A stretch of 64,000 bases of DNA, taken from the NCBI RefSeq assembly GCF_003725955.1, contig NZ_QIBZ01000005.1, positions 62,001 through 126,000 of the forward strand. Reading direction: 5' to 3'. The DNA is from Slackia isoflavoniconvertens. GTDB lineage: Bacteria; Actinomycetota; Coriobacteriia; Coriobacteriales; Eggerthellaceae. How positions within the stretch are numbered: the stretch's first letter is position 1; the number at the start of each line of letters is the position of its first letter. Both the position numbers and the translations under genes were made by a program. Below the pieces are notes generated by a model. It saw only the letters and a list, made by a program, of their open reading frames with translations. It was not told the origin of the DNA and made no database searches. Below are positions 8,631 to 17,764 of the stretch, one piece after another.

Positions 8631-9791
8631 ATGGACATCGCAACTTTGGTCGTTGTAGGGCTCGTGATTATAACGGCGCTCACGTTTGACTTCACGAACG
8701 GCTTTCACGACACGGCCAACGCTATGGCTACGTCGATCGCAACCGGAGCGCTTAAGCCGAAAACTGCGGTTATTGCTGCCGGTACGTTGAACCTGGTTGG
8801 CGCATTTCTTTCGACCGAGGTGGCGAAAACCATTTCTGGCGGCATCATCAATGAGCAGGCAGTGACAATCGGACCTGAATTTATTTTCGCGGGTCTCGTT
8901 GGCGCAATCATTTGGAACCTGCTCACGTGGCTCGTCGGCCTTCCGTCGAGCTCGTCGCATGCGTTGTTCGGCGGCCTTGTGGGCGCCGTCATTATCGGTG
9001 CGGGCATCGAAGGCGTGAACTTCGGTGCGGTGCTTGCCAAGGTGCTCATTCCTGCGCTTGTTTCGCCGATCGTTGCCGGTTTGGCGGCGTTCGTCGCGGT
9101 AAAACTCATATATTTTATTGTGAAGAAGATGAGCGAAGACCAAATCGTCAATGGCTTCCGTCATGGCCAGACGGTTACGGCGTGCTTGGTGGCACTTTCT
9201 CACGGTACGAACGATGCTCAGAAAACCATGGGTATTATCACGCTGACTCTTATCGCCGTTGGTGCGCAGGGTGCAGGCACTGGTCCCCAGCTGTGGGTTG
9301 TAGCCGTATGCGGCTTGGCGATTGCGGCGGGTACGTACATGGGCGGTTGGCGCGTCATTCGTACTCTTGGCAAGGGCCTTACCGAGATTTCCACTCCGCA
9401 GGGCTTCGCCGCCGAGGCTGCTTCAGCAACCACGATCCTCGTTTCTTCTCACATGGGCTTCGCGCTTTCTACCACGCAGGTGTGCTCCGGCTCCATCATC
9501 GGTACCGGTCTTGGCAAGCCTGGCAACAAGGTGAACTGGGGCGTTGCGGCTCGTATGCTTGTCGCATGGCTCGTTACCTTCCCGGCTGCCGGCCTTGTGG
9601 GCGCTGCGGCGTGCGCACTCGCGAAAACCGGCCTTGGCGGAACGATTGCCGTCGCCTTCATCGCGGTGGTCGCTGCATTGGTCATCTTCCGCCTGTCAAA
9701 GCGCAATCCTGTGAACTCAGGTAATGTCAATGAAGCCTCCGAAGTAAAAATCAAGCCTTCCGCTTCGACCAAAGTCGCGACCGCTGCTTAA
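8631..9791 (+). CDS. PiT-family inorganic phosphate transporter
   Basis: A 386-residue membrane protein of the PiT family (cation/phosphate symport). The two PiT signature repeats are visible: FTNGFHDTANAMATSIATGA near residue 20 and LSHGTNDAQKTMGIITL in the second half, with a further duplicated segment (STTQVCSGSIIGTGLG) near the C-terminus. The ATG at 8631 follows GAGGAGGA; the upstream open frame has no hydrophobic start. Followed after 15 bp by a small membrane protein and then a Usp protein, a likely three-gene operon. Phosphate is the usual substrate; the coupling ion cannot be told from the sequence. Confidence 0.9.
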   Translation: MDIATLVVVGLVIITALTFDFTNGFHDTANAMATSIATGALKPKTAVIAAGTLNLVGAFLSTEVAKTISGGIINEQAVTIGPEFIFAGLVGAIIWNLLTWLVGLPSSSSHALFGGLVGAVIIGAGIEGVNFGAVLAKVLIPALVSPIVAGLAAFVAVKLIYFIVKKMSEDQIVNGFRHGQTVTACLVALSHGTNDAQKTMGIITLTLIAVGAQGAGTGPQLWVVAVCGLAIAAGTYMGGWRVIRTLGKGLTEISTPQGFAAEAASATTILVSSHMGFALSTTQVCSGSIIGTGLGKPGNKVNWGVAARMLVAWLVTFPAAGLVGAAACALAKTGLGGTIAVAFIAVVAALVIFRLSKRNPVNSGNVNEASEVKIKPSASTKVATAA

Positions 9792-9806
9792 AGAAAGGAT
9801 GCGAAG

Positions 9807-10031
9807 ATGCAAGAGTTTATTAATTTCGCAACCGTGCTCGTGGTCGCCGTGTGCGTGGCCGGCATGATATCGACGTTGTACGCATCGGGCCTGCGCCTAT
9901 GGGCAGCTGGGGGCCTCGACCGCGAAGGCTATGCGCGCATTATGCCGCGCGTGGGGTCGGTGATTTGCTTCTCTGGCTGCGTGTTTATCGTGCTGTTCGC
10001 TCTGTGGCTCATGATTCCAATTTTCCACTAG
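9807..10031 (+). CDS. Small two-helix membrane protein in the pit-usp operon
   Basis: A 74-residue protein with two hydrophobic helices (FATVLVVAVCVAGMIST and VICFSGCVFIVLFALWLMI) around a short charged loop (GGLDREGYARIMPRVG). It has a ribosome binding site (GAAAGG) and lies 15 bp after the phosphate transporter and just before the Usp gene. No family is recognised. An accessory role for the transporter is an inference from position alone. Confidence 0.7.
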   Translation: MQEFINFATVLVVAVCVAGMISTLYASGLRLWAAGGLDREGYARIMPRVGSVICFSGCVFIVLFALWLMIPIFH

Positions 10032-10064
10032 ACAATTCGCGTAATTCGCTTTTTGAGAGGCCAA

Positions 10065-10922
10065 ATGATGAAAAAGATTCTTGTCGGAATTGATGGAAGC
10101 GCGCGCGGCGCGAGAGCCCTCCACTGGGCGGCGCGTCGCGCGAGCCGCGAGGGCGCCAACCTTGAGCTGCTCTCGGTTGTCGATTCGAGGAAAGTGAAAG
10201 AAGCGGGTGCTTCAATCGAAGACGTTCAAGAGGCGGTTGAGGCGAACTTGGATAAGGCGCGCAATTTCGTTGCCAAGCGTTATCCCAACGTGCAGGTTGA
10301 GATGCGCATTGCGGAAGGCGAGGTTGTCGAGAATATTGTCGACGCCTCTGTTGGCTGCGACCTTATCGTGCTTGGTTCGCACCATGGCATAAGCGTTGGC
10401 GACACCATCGGCGGTGCGAAGCCTTTGCGTGTTGCTGTTTCAGCGGCTGTTCCCACGGCGGTTATTCCGGCCGACTGGGCGGAGGACTACGACGGTGAAG
10501 GCGTCGTAGTCGGAATCGACCCTGATGGATCAACGAATCAGGCGCTTGATTTCTCGATCGCTGAAGCAATTGCCACCGAGCAGCCGCTTCGTTTAATAAC
10601 GGGCTGGGGCTTGCCTGCCTGGATTTCGAAGCCCGCAGAAGCGATGGGCGGCGGCCTTGGACCGGTTGGCGAACAATATCAGGTTCGCCTCGATTCGCTT
10701 GCGGCGGCTCTTCGTGAGGAATATGAGGGTCTTAACGTTCGTGGACATGCTGTGGAAGGCTCGTCTCCTACGCGTGTTCTGCAGGGATATGCGAAAACTC
10801 GCGGCGTGCTTGTCTTAGGGACGCGTTCGCGTGCGGCGCTTGGCCGTGCGCTCTTCGGGTCGGTAACGCATTCGACGTTGTTGAACCTCACGATTCCGAC
10901 CGTGATTGTTCCGCAAGACTAG
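10065..10922 (+). CDS. Universal stress protein, two tandem UspA domains
   Basis: About 285 residues with two Usp domains. The first starts KKILVGIDGSARGARALHWA and the second VVVGIDPDGSTNQALDFSI; the second ends with the nucleotide-binding pattern GTRSRAALGRALFGSVTH (G-2x-G-9x-G-S/T). The first domain has HHGISVGDTIGGA at the corresponding place, somewhat degenerate. Adjacent ATGs at 10065 and 10068 are both possible; AGAGG lies four and seven bases upstream respectively. Last gene of the pit operon, ended by a strong terminator. Likely a cytoplasmic ATP-binding stress protein; any link to phosphate uptake is inferred from the operon. Confidence 0.88.
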   Translation: MMKKILVGIDGSARGARALHWAARRASREGANLELLSVVDSRKVKEAGASIEDVQEAVEANLDKARNFVAKRYPNVQVEMRIAEGEVVENIVDASVGCDLIVLGSHHGISVGDTIGGAKPLRVAVSAAVPTAVIPADWAEDYDGEGVVVGIDPDGSTNQALDFSIAEAIATEQPLRLITGWGLPAWISKPAEAMGGGLGPVGEQYQVRLDSLAAALREEYEGLNVRGHAVEGSSPTRVLQGYAKTRGVLVLGTRSRAALGRALFGSVTHSTLLNLTIPTVIVPQD

Positions 10923-10943
10923 CGAAATGGCGCCTCTAACAGA

Positions 10944-10971
10944 AAAAGGCCCGTCATGCGACGGGCCTTTT
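10944..10971. terminator. Bidirectional intrinsic terminator
   Basis: AAAAGGCCCGTC / GACGGGCCTTTT, a 12-bp perfect stem with a 4-nt loop and A/T tracts on both sides. It separates the convergent usp and deformylase-like genes. Confidence 0.9.
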
Positions 10972-11070
10972 CTTTTGAGAACGGTGCGTTCCGATTTCTG
11001 CTTGCTTGCGCACGGGAATTACGACAGGCGCTTCAAGCACCGACTCATGCATATTACCCGTTTGGACCGC

Positions 11071-11496
11071 TTATACGAGCTTGCCCTTGCAGTGATCGAC
11101 CATATGCTGGATCATTTGTGCTTCCCACCCTGCGAAGTCGCGCTTGCGATGCTTGAGTTCGCCATTGACGAGTTCATCAAAAGCGAGCTTCATGTGGTCG
11201 TAGCGGGTGACCTTGCTCAGCTGGTCTTCGGGGCGCGTGAGGCAGCCTTCTTCGGTTTTGAACGCGGCAAGGCCAAGCATGATTTTGGGATTGTAAATCG
11301 CATGGGGCTTGTCGGATTCGTCCAGGTAAACGCACAGCGCTTTGGTCACGCCGATTTGGTTCGCAGCTAGGCAGGCCGCGCCTTCGATAGATGCGAGCGT
11401 ATCGATGAGATCTTGTGCCACGGAGGCGTCTTCGGCGGTGGCTGCTTCGCAGGGCGTGCTCAGAATGGCATCGTCAAAAACGAGCTCTTTAATCAT
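11071..11496 (-). CDS. Peptide deformylase homologue with altered HExxH motif
   Basis: A 141-residue member of the peptide deformylase family. Motif 1 is recognisable as CLAANQIGVTKAL (usual GxGLAAxQ), motif 2 as EEGCLTRP (usual EGCLS), with the metal-binding Cys present. Motif 3, normally HExxH, reads HMVDH (residues 131-135). The two metal-binding His are kept but the catalytic Glu is Met, confirmed by reading the codons. The protein also stops soon after, without the usual C-terminal helix. It may be a catalytically dead or repurposed deformylase rather than the housekeeping enzyme. Start has AAAGG upstream. Monocistronic, convergent with the usp gene. Confidence 0.8.
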   Translation of the reverse strand: MIKELVFDDAILSTPCEAATAEDASVAQDLIDTLASIEGAACLAANQIGVTKALCVYLDESDKPHAIYNPKIMLGLAAFKTEEGCLTRPEDQLSKVTRYDHMKLAFDELVNGELKHRKRDFAGWEAQMIQHMVDHCKGKLV

Positions 11497-11604
11497 GATA
11501 TGCCTTTCGGATTGGTTTCAACCCTTGCATTCTACCAGGTTGCGATGCGATTCGTGAGTGCGGTTTCCGTGCTGGTTGCGAACACGCCCATCGTGAGTGC
11601 GCAT

Positions 11605-12573
11605 TTACTCGAATCTCTTCAGCTCACATTCGATAAGCGTATTGCCATCGGCGTGCATGGCATCTCCGAGACTTGCGTAGCGAATGGCAAAATCGTCGTA
11701 GGTATTGAAATAGTACCGACCCGTTGCGCCAGAGAAGCAACTGGTGTAGACGGTTTTCTCAAATTCGCCGTTCGACATCGCCGATGCTCCCTCGGGCATC
11801 GAAACGTTACTCAGCGTGTGGAACATTCGCACCACATTGTCGCTCTCGCCCGATTTTGTGGGGTAGTTGGCGTTGAGGTAGGCGACTTTCACGAAGCGCG
11901 AGGGAGAGTACACGTCGCCAGGGATGCCCCTCATTCCGGCGCCCGCGCCGAAGGGTGCAAGCTCGGCGCGACCCCATGTGGCAGGTGCGGGCATATCGGG
12001 CGTTGCGGTGATGTATGTGCGAAGGTTCGTGAGGTGCCATTCGAAGTTCGGATGATTCGCCAGCACATCGACGGGATTGTCGAACACGTGCAGGCCATCG
12101 GCACGCGACTCAACAACAATTGAGCGCGTGGCGTCGCCAATAATCCAATGAAGATATGAAACGGGGAAGTGCTCGTTAAAGGGCTTTTCGATGATGAGCG
12201 AATTTGCGAGCGCAGCTTCGACTTCATCGACGGTTTCGAAATTGGCTGCTACCCAGGTAGGGAATTCGTATGCCGCGATGTTGGTTTTGCCCTCGATGGG
12301 ATTCGGCGCGTATTCAGCGCATCCCGGGTGGTTCAGGCCGGCCACGGCAAGCCCCGCGTCGCTTCCGCAGTCGAAGAACAGGGGATAGTTCTGGAATTCG
12401 ACGCACATGCCGATGACGGCATGTTTTGCCGGGGTCGATTCGTCAAACGCCCAAGGAATCATGAACCCTTTTGGCATAATGCGAACGTTCTCGCCGTATC
12501 CGCAGCTCCAATCGAGGTTGCGGCCAAGGAAGACGGATCCTTCTTCATTTGAAAAACGAACTGCTGTGCACAT
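11605..12573 (-). CDS. bsh: Bile salt hydrolase / choloylglycine hydrolase
   Basis: A 322-residue Ntn-hydrolase, the usual length for the family. The ATG at 12573 is preceded by AAGGAGA and is directly followed by Cys, which becomes the N-terminal nucleophile after Met removal. Conserved residues are in place: Cys2, Arg18 and Asp21 in LGRNLDWS, the Asn in GLNHPGC, the NHPNFEWHLTNLRTY segment, and the Arg in YSPSRFVKVAYL. These match bile salt hydrolases rather than penicillin V acylases, though the two are close. It would deconjugate glycine- or taurine-conjugated bile acids in the cytoplasm, fitting a gut habitat. Monocistronic. Confidence 0.88.
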   Translation of the reverse strand: MCTAVRFSNEEGSVFLGRNLDWSCGYGENVRIMPKGFMIPWAFDESTPAKHAVIGMCVEFQNYPLFFDCGSDAGLAVAGLNHPGCAEYAPNPIEGKTNIAAYEFPTWVAANFETVDEVEAALANSLIIEKPFNEHFPVSYLHWIIGDATRSIVVESRADGLHVFDNPVDVLANHPNFEWHLTNLRTYITATPDMPAPATWGRAELAPFGAGAGMRGIPGDVYSPSRFVKVAYLNANYPTKSGESDNVVRMFHTLSNVSMPEGASAMSNGEFEKTVYTSCFSGATGRYYFNTYDDFAIRYASLGDAMHADGNTLIECELKRFE

Positions 12574-13101
12574 GTGAATCTCCTTTCCCGCTCTTTTCGT
12601 TGTGTCCATCATGCGACGGCCCTTTTGTCTACACAAGTGTGATTGGGATATTGTTCGGCGCCCGTTACGCGCTCGTTGAATGGTGCTGAGTGCTTGTGAT
12701 GTTATGCGTGGGGTTTCCTTTTGAATTCGGGCCGTCTCTGCCAACATGAAAGTGGCCGACGCGTATTAAGCTGCACGCATTCTGCTTTCTCTTGGGAAGG
12801 AAATCGACATTATCCCAGATGAGCGAATGAAATTCGTTCATAATCGCATATCTCGCTCCTGCGCCAAGACAAATGTAAATTCACAATTTCAACGCTTACG
12901 AAACGGCGTGCTTTTCTGTTATAAATGAATCAATTAGTGGTAGTCACGGGCTCAAGAGCCCCGCAAGGATGAAAGCTTATCGTCCTTGCGGGGCTCTTTT
13001 TTTGTTGTCTCGGGAAGGTATGCGACGACTTTTGCTGAGCTTCGTTATCGCCCGACCGCCATGTTTATTGGCTTCTATTGAAAGGAATTGGTCGCACATT
13101 T
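12574..13101. other. Intergenic region between divergent bsh and MFS genes
   Basis: No gene seen. It contains AT-rich promoter-like DNA (TTATAAAT near 12919) followed by an intrinsic terminator at 12954-12998, pointing towards the MFS gene but with no gene in front of it. A short terminated leader or small RNA about 50-80 nt long is possible. Confidence 0.5.
12954..12998 (+). terminator. Strong orphan intrinsic terminator / attenuator
   Basis: AAGAGCCCCGCAAGGA / TCCTTGCGGGGCTCTT, a 16-bp perfect stem with a 13-nt loop followed by a T-run. It lies about 100 bp upstream of the MFS gene on the same strand, so it may attenuate that gene or end a small RNA. Confidence 0.8.
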
Positions 13102-14589
13102 ATGTCTCATGGTTTTAATGAAGCGCGCGTGAAGGTTGCGCACCCCTATCTCACAATGATGGGCTTGTATCTGGGTGGTTTTACCGGCATGTTCAGCGAG
13201 ACGTGCTTGAATATCGCCTTGCCTCAGCTTGGCGTGGCATTTGGCGTCGATACTGCCATCACGCAATGGCTCGTCATTGGATACATGCTGGTAATCGGCC
13301 TTGTCATGCCTTTTGCGAGCATTCTTATGAAGTGGTTTTCCGTGCGCAAGCTCACGCTGTTTTCGCTTGGCGCGTTTATCGCCGGTTCGCTCGTGAGCGG
13401 CTGTGCCCCCACGTTCGAGGTGCTGTTGTTTGGGCGACTGGTGCAAGGCATCGGCACGGGACTGGTTCTTCCCATGATGTTCTCTATGGTGCTCGAGGTG
13501 TTTCCTCCTTGCAAAATTGGTGCGGCAATGGGCGTGACAGCACTCATTATTATGTTCGCTCCTGCCATTGGTCCCACGCTTTCGGGCATTCTTTTGGGTA
13601 TCTTTTCCTGGCGCGCGATTTTCTTCTCGTTCGTTGTCGTGCTTGTGGTTGGTGTCGCCTTTGCTTCGAAATTCCTCGTGGACCCCTATGAATTGACGCG
13701 ACCGAGCGTCGATGCTCTTTCGTGTGTGCTTTCATGCATCGGCTTCGGCGGACTTGTTCTTGGCGTCGGCCTCGCGAGCTCGTACGGTTGGGCGAGCGCT
13801 CAGGTTCTTGTGCCTCTCGCGTGCGGCATTGTTGCGCTTGTATGGTACGCGCGCCGTCAGCTGATGATCGATGTGCCCATTATCAATGTGCGCATCTTTG
13901 GCATTCGCGGTTTCGTTTTAGGCAGTGCTGCCATGATGATCAACTTCGGCATCACGCTTTCGGCGATGTTCTTGTTGCCGCAGTTCATTCAGAATGCAAT
14001 GGGTGTCGCTGTTGCCATGACGGGCATTATCATGCTTCCGGGTGGCATCGTGAACGCCATTGTATCAATGCTTGCTGGTCGCTTGTACGACCGCGTGGGC
14101 GCTCGCATTCCCGCGCGTATTGGTTTCGCGCTTTCGATTGCGGGTTCGATTATGTTGCTGCTTGCGATGGAGTCGAGCACGATCGCGTACGTGATTGTCG
14201 CGCATATCGTGCTCATGATCGGCGTGCCGCTCGCTATGTCTCCGTGCCAGACGAGTGCCTTAAATTCGTTGCCCCCGCAGCTTTCCGCCGATGGCTCCAC
14301 TGCGTTGAATACGATGCAGCAGGTGCTTGGTGCAATCGCGACCGCAGTTGCGACGAGCCTTTTGGGCTTGGGCCAGGCGAGTTATTACGCTGCTGGCGGC
14401 ACATCTGCGGCAGAGGCCTTCACGGCCGGATCGCATTGGGGCTTCGCGTTCACGTTTGTTTTGGCTGTGTGTGGTTTGCTCGTGGCGCTCATGCTGAAGC
14501 AACGTGCGGAAAAGACCGACGTTGTTCCAGAGATGGAGCTGCACGAAATGAAAGCGTGCGCGCCTGCGCGGCCTGCCGGTGAGCGATAG
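13102..14589 (+). CDS. MFS multidrug efflux transporter, DHA2 (EmrB/QacA) family
   Basis: About 495 residues with some 14 predicted membrane helices, the DHA2 topology. Family features include SETCLNIALPQLGVAF in helix 1, TQWLVIGYMLVIGLVMP in helix 2, GRLVQGIGTGLVLPM in helix 4 and the antiporter motif C region APAIGPTLSGILLG in helix 5. The ATG at 13102 is chosen; AAGGAA lies about 14 bases upstream, rather far, and a TTG at 13078 has none. It likely exports drugs or bile acids by proton antiport; the substrate is not shown, but bsh is divergently transcribed next to it. A terminator hairpin in its upstream region suggests attenuation. Confidence 0.85.
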   Translation: MSHGFNEARVKVAHPYLTMMGLYLGGFTGMFSETCLNIALPQLGVAFGVDTAITQWLVIGYMLVIGLVMPFASILMKWFSVRKLTLFSLGAFIAGSLVSGCAPTFEVLLFGRLVQGIGTGLVLPMMFSMVLEVFPPCKIGAAMGVTALIIMFAPAIGPTLSGILLGIFSWRAIFFSFVVVLVVGVAFASKFLVDPYELTRPSVDALSCVLSCIGFGGLVLGVGLASSYGWASAQVLVPLACGIVALVWYARRQLMIDVPIINVRIFGIRGFVLGSAAMMINFGITLSAMFLLPQFIQNAMGVAVAMTGIIMLPGGIVNAIVSMLAGRLYDRVGARIPARIGFALSIAGSIMLLLAMESSTIAYVIVAHIVLMIGVPLAMSPCQTSALNSLPPQLSADGSTALNTMQQVLGAIATAVATSLLGLGQASYYAAGGTSAAEAFTAGSHWGFAFTFVLAVCGLLVALMLKQRAEKTDVVPEMELHEMKACAPARPAGER

Positions 14590-14654
14590 CGCCAACGGTT
14601 GGACTCAAAAATGCAGAACCGTTGATGTGGCATGTGGCCGCGTCGCGATGCGCG

Positions 14655-14689
14655 AGAAGGGGGCGTCTGATTGAAGGGCGCCCCCTTCT
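14655..14689. terminator. Intrinsic terminator between convergent MFS genes
   Basis: AGAAGGGGGCG / CGCCCCCTTCT, an 11-bp perfect stem with a 13-nt loop and T-rich DNA after it. Confidence 0.85.
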
Positions 14690-14720
14690 TTATCTGGGGT
14701 GGTATTTCCTGTCGCTTTTG

Positions 14721-15884
14721 CTAGTTGTGGCGTTTCACGGTTGCAACCATGCCAAGCCCGATCGCGGTAACGCCCGCGATAATGAGCATTACCAGCGGAA
14801 GGCCGTAGGCATCTCCCGCCATTCCTAAAAGCGGCTCCACAATGCCGCCAACACAAATAACGACGCCGTACGATATACCCGATGCGGTTCCCAGATGACG
14901 GGGCACGTAGCTCATGCCCAAGGCGACGAAAGAAGGGTAGAACAGGTTGGCCGCGCAGGTGAGCAAGCACACGAGTACCACGGCCGAGACGAGTGAGCGG
15001 TTGAATGCGAACGCGACCAGGCATAAAGCGAGAATTCCGAAACAGAGATAGGCGATTCTGAACACGCCCGCGCGTTCGGTGATGCGGCCCGATATCGCCG
15101 TTGCAACGGCTCCCGCAATAGCGAATACCGAAAGCATGAGCGAGCCGAACGTTTCGCCTTGGCCGAGCACGCTCACGAAGAACAACGGAATAAATGCCAT
15201 AAGTCCGTATTCGACGATCGATCGGCATGAAAGCACGCCCATTGCGAGGGCGAAATTTCCCCAGCGCTCGGGTTTTGCGTCTTTCTGCGTAGTTGAATTC
15301 TTGGCGATTCCCAGCGAAAGGAAGCGCTTATTGAATGCGAGCAGGACAATTGCACAGATGGTCGTGGGGAAGAGGAAAGCGAGCGTTCCGTGCATGCCAA
15401 AGGCGGTAAGGAAGACGGCAGCCATAAGCGGCCCTACGAAAAAGCCGATGTTGCCGCCAACGGCGAAAATAGACATGCCGTTTGCTTTGCGCGCGCCCGC
15501 GGCGAGGTTTGACAGGCGTCCGCCTTCAGGGTGGAACATCGCCACGCCAATGCCCGATACCATGGCTGAGGCAAGCACCGTCCAATAGGCATCGAAAAAA
15601 CCGATGCCGCACATGCCGAGCCCTGCGAGGAAAACGCCGAGCGCCATGAACCAGGGGCATGCCCTGTGGTCGCCGATGGCGCCGAAGAGCGGCTGGATAA
15701 CCGCCGATGCGATATTCGCGGCGAATACAAGCCCGGCGACCGCAGTATAGGAATATCCGTCGTACATCACCAAAAACGGAAGCGTTGCCGAAAGCGCGCC
15801 TTGGTTGATATCGGCGCAAATGTGCCCGGTCATGCAAAGGTAGTTGACGAGTTTGTCTTCTTTTCGAGCTGCAATCATCGACAT
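14721..15884 (-). CDS. MFS transporter, fosmidomycin-resistance (Fsr)-like
   Basis: A 387-residue, 12-helix major facilitator. The segment GVAMFHPEGGRLSNLAAGARK followed by FAVGGNIGFFVGPLMAA is characteristic of the Fsr family (E. coli Fsr: FFHPEASR and FQVGGNFGSSLGP). MYDGYSYTAVAGLVFAANIASAVIQP covers helices 1-2. Family members export fosmidomycin or related compounds; the natural substrate is unknown. The gene is followed by a shared terminator and preceded by about 50 bp separating it from the radical SAM gene on the same strand, so cotranscription is possible. Confidence 0.82.
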   Translation of the reverse strand: MSMIAARKEDKLVNYLCMTGHICADINQGALSATLPFLVMYDGYSYTAVAGLVFAANIASAVIQPLFGAIGDHRACPWFMALGVFLAGLGMCGIGFFDAYWTVLASAMVSGIGVAMFHPEGGRLSNLAAGARKANGMSIFAVGGNIGFFVGPLMAAVFLTAFGMHGTLAFLFPTTICAIVLLAFNKRFLSLGIAKNSTTQKDAKPERWGNFALAMGVLSCRSIVEYGLMAFIPLFFVSVLGQGETFGSLMLSVFAIAGAVATAISGRITERAGVFRIAYLCFGILALCLVAFAFNRSLVSAVVLVCLLTCAANLFYPSFVALGMSYVPRHLGTASGISYGVVICVGGIVEPLLGMAGDAYGLPLVMLIIAGVTAIGLGMVATVKRHN

Positions 15885-15938
15885 GCTTTCATACTTGATG
15901 AATTGGGTTGCGCCGGTCGCGGCATAGCGACGCTCGGG

Positions 15939-16568
15939 CTAATCGACCCAGGCGCGAATGCGATAGTGCACGCCGAGTTCATCGCAGATGGCCTGGCATT
16001 TCGCTTCGTCCTCGTGCGAAATGGTGGTTTCGACGGTCGTCATGATTACGTTCGGCACGTATTTACGAACTTCGCGCGCGAAATCGAGCATGCCTTGGAA
16101 TGCGGCGTCGCCGAATTGGCTGCGAACGAGTTCGTGGTATTCGTCAGCGTTGGGCGTGTTGAGCGAAATGGAAACGGTATCGACGATGCCTTTGAATTCA
16201 GGGGCGATATCACGGCCGTTGATGAGGCTGCCTTGTCCGTTGGTGTTTACGCGAACCGGCTTATCGTAGCGGCGTTTCACTTCGGCTGCGACCTGTTTGA
16301 GGGTTTCGAACGCGCATGTTGGCTCGCCGAATCCGCAGAAAACGACTTCTTCGTAAGCGCTCATGTCTTGTTTGTTGAAAGCTTCTATGACTTCTTCGAA
16401 GGAAGGCTCATGCTCAAGCCACAGCACGTTGTCGGCGCCTTCGCCGTTTTTGCCGACGCCCGTTGCAGTTTGGCGAATGCAGAACGTGCACGCGCAGCTG
16501 CAGCGATTCGTGAGGTTGACGTAGAGTCCGTTGTGGACGGGATAGACGATGGTTTCGGCTTTTTGCAT
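15939..16568 (-). CDS. Radical SAM protein, TatD-family-associated type
   Basis: A 209-residue radical SAM protein. The cluster motif CSCACTFC (CxxxCxxC counted from the first Cys) lies near residue 24, followed by VVFCGFGEPT (GGE-like) and VRVNTNGQGSLINGRD, a strand with the ribose-binding pattern. The short length, the YPVHNGLYVNLTNRCS start and ISLNTPNADEYHEL match the small radical SAM proteins often found fused or next to TatD deoxyribonucleases. No TatD gene is in the window, so the usual partner is missing here. The reaction is unknown. The neighbour on the same strand upstream is a pyridoxamine kinase, separated by about 190 bp. Confidence 0.85.
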   Translation of the reverse strand: MQKAETIVYPVHNGLYVNLTNRCSCACTFCIRQTATGVGKNGEGADNVLWLEHEPSFEEVIEAFNKQDMSAYEEVVFCGFGEPTCAFETLKQVAAEVKRRYDKPVRVNTNGQGSLINGRDIAPEFKGIVDTVSISLNTPNADEYHELVRSQFGDAAFQGMLDFAREVRKYVPNVIMTTVETTISHEDEAKCQAICDELGVHYRIRAWVD

Positions 16569-16759
16569 TCTGAACTTCTTTCAACCTAGTGGGGTTTCTA
16601 TTGGAGCGACCTGATGGAGATGTGCGCGAGGTTGCCGTTCGCTTCGCGTGGTATGCAGCCGTTTCGGTTCTCGTTTTGGAAGAACGCGGGGGTGACCGTT
16701 TCCATCGGGTCGCCCCAATGGAAACTACTCTACGCTTCCTTGGCCATGCTTGCGTAGCG

Positions 16760-17605
16760 CTATTGGGTGAGCGTGTGCAGCTTCTCTTCGAACGCGAGGC
16801 CATCGGTGCGCGGAATGCCCAAATCGATGCTTGCCTGAACGCAGTCATGGGCAAACCTCGTTGCTTTTTCGATTGACTTTCTGAACGGAACTTCGTTTAC
16901 GGCATCGGCTGCGATGATTGCCGAGAAAACGTCGCCCGTTCCCGAACGCTGCTCGCCGAGCTTCTCGCCTGTTACGGTGAAAGGCTCCCTCCCTCGTTCA
17001 AGGCATGCATTCGACATGGTCGAACCGTGTTCGACACCTGTCACAACGACTTTAGACGGGCCCATATCGCACAGCTTTTGGGCGAGCGAGAAGGCATCGT
17101 CGAAGCTCATATGTGGGTCGTAATCGACGTTTGCGAGGATGCATGCCTCGGTGATGTTGGGCGTGATGATGTCGGCATGGGCAACGAGTTCGGCCATGCG
17201 CCCGCACATTTCAGGCGTATAGGTGCCGTAGGCCTTTCCCTCGTCGCCCATGACCGGATCGACGAGCGTTACGCAGTCGTCACCACCAAATTCGTCGATG
17301 AAATCGCGCACGATTGAAATTTGCTCGGCTGAACCGAGAAACCCGGTGCAAATGCCACGGAATTGCAGGTTGAGTTTGCGCCACTCATCAATATGCTCGT
17401 GCATATGGGGCGTGAAATCTTGGAAACTGTAGCTCGGAAAGCCCGTGTGATTGCTCAGGATTGACGTCGGCAGCACGCAGCACTGCACGCCCAGCTGGGA
17501 AATAATGGGCAATTGCACAGCGACGGAACACCTGCCGAAGCCGGTGATGTCGTTGATGAGGGCAATCTTCTTTTGGTTATTGTGGTTTGGGGCGATGCTT
17601 TGCAC
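16760..17605 (-). CDS. pdxY: Pyridoxamine/pyridoxal kinase (PdxY type)
   Basis: A 281-residue ribokinase-fold enzyme. The N-terminus KIALINDITGFGRCSVAVQLP and the following CCVLPTSILSNHTGFPSY are hallmark PdxY/PdxK motifs. DPVMGDEGKAYG lies mid-protein, and the catalytic GTGD motif is present as RSGTGDVFSAI. It phosphorylates pyridoxal or pyridoxamine in the B6 salvage pathway using ATP, in the cytoplasm. The start is a GTG at 17605 (no in-frame ATG close by) with a weak ribosome binding site. Between its 3' end and the next gene there is a small inverted repeat (GTTTCCAT ... ATGGAAAC, around 16697-16727) of unknown role. Confidence 0.9.
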   Translation of the reverse strand: MQSIAPNHNNQKKIALINDITGFGRCSVAVQLPIISQLGVQCCVLPTSILSNHTGFPSYSFQDFTPHMHEHIDEWRKLNLQFRGICTGFLGSAEQISIVRDFIDEFGGDDCVTLVDPVMGDEGKAYGTYTPEMCGRMAELVAHADIITPNITEACILANVDYDPHMSFDDAFSLAQKLCDMGPSKVVVTGVEHGSTMSNACLERGREPFTVTGEKLGEQRSGTGDVFSAIIAADAVNEVPFRKSIEKATRFAHDCVQASIDLGIPRTDGLAFEEKLHTLTQ

Positions 17606-17764
17606 GGTAGTCTTTCTGTCGCTATTTCAGAGCGGTTAGCTATTATAGTGGTAGGTTGAATCGCGGAAAGCGCTGTGCGTGGTATTGCGTCGGAAATATA
17701 GAACGTTTCGCGTGTTATGGAAGATGGTCGATAGGAATTATTGGTCGCATTCGAGGAGGGCGCT

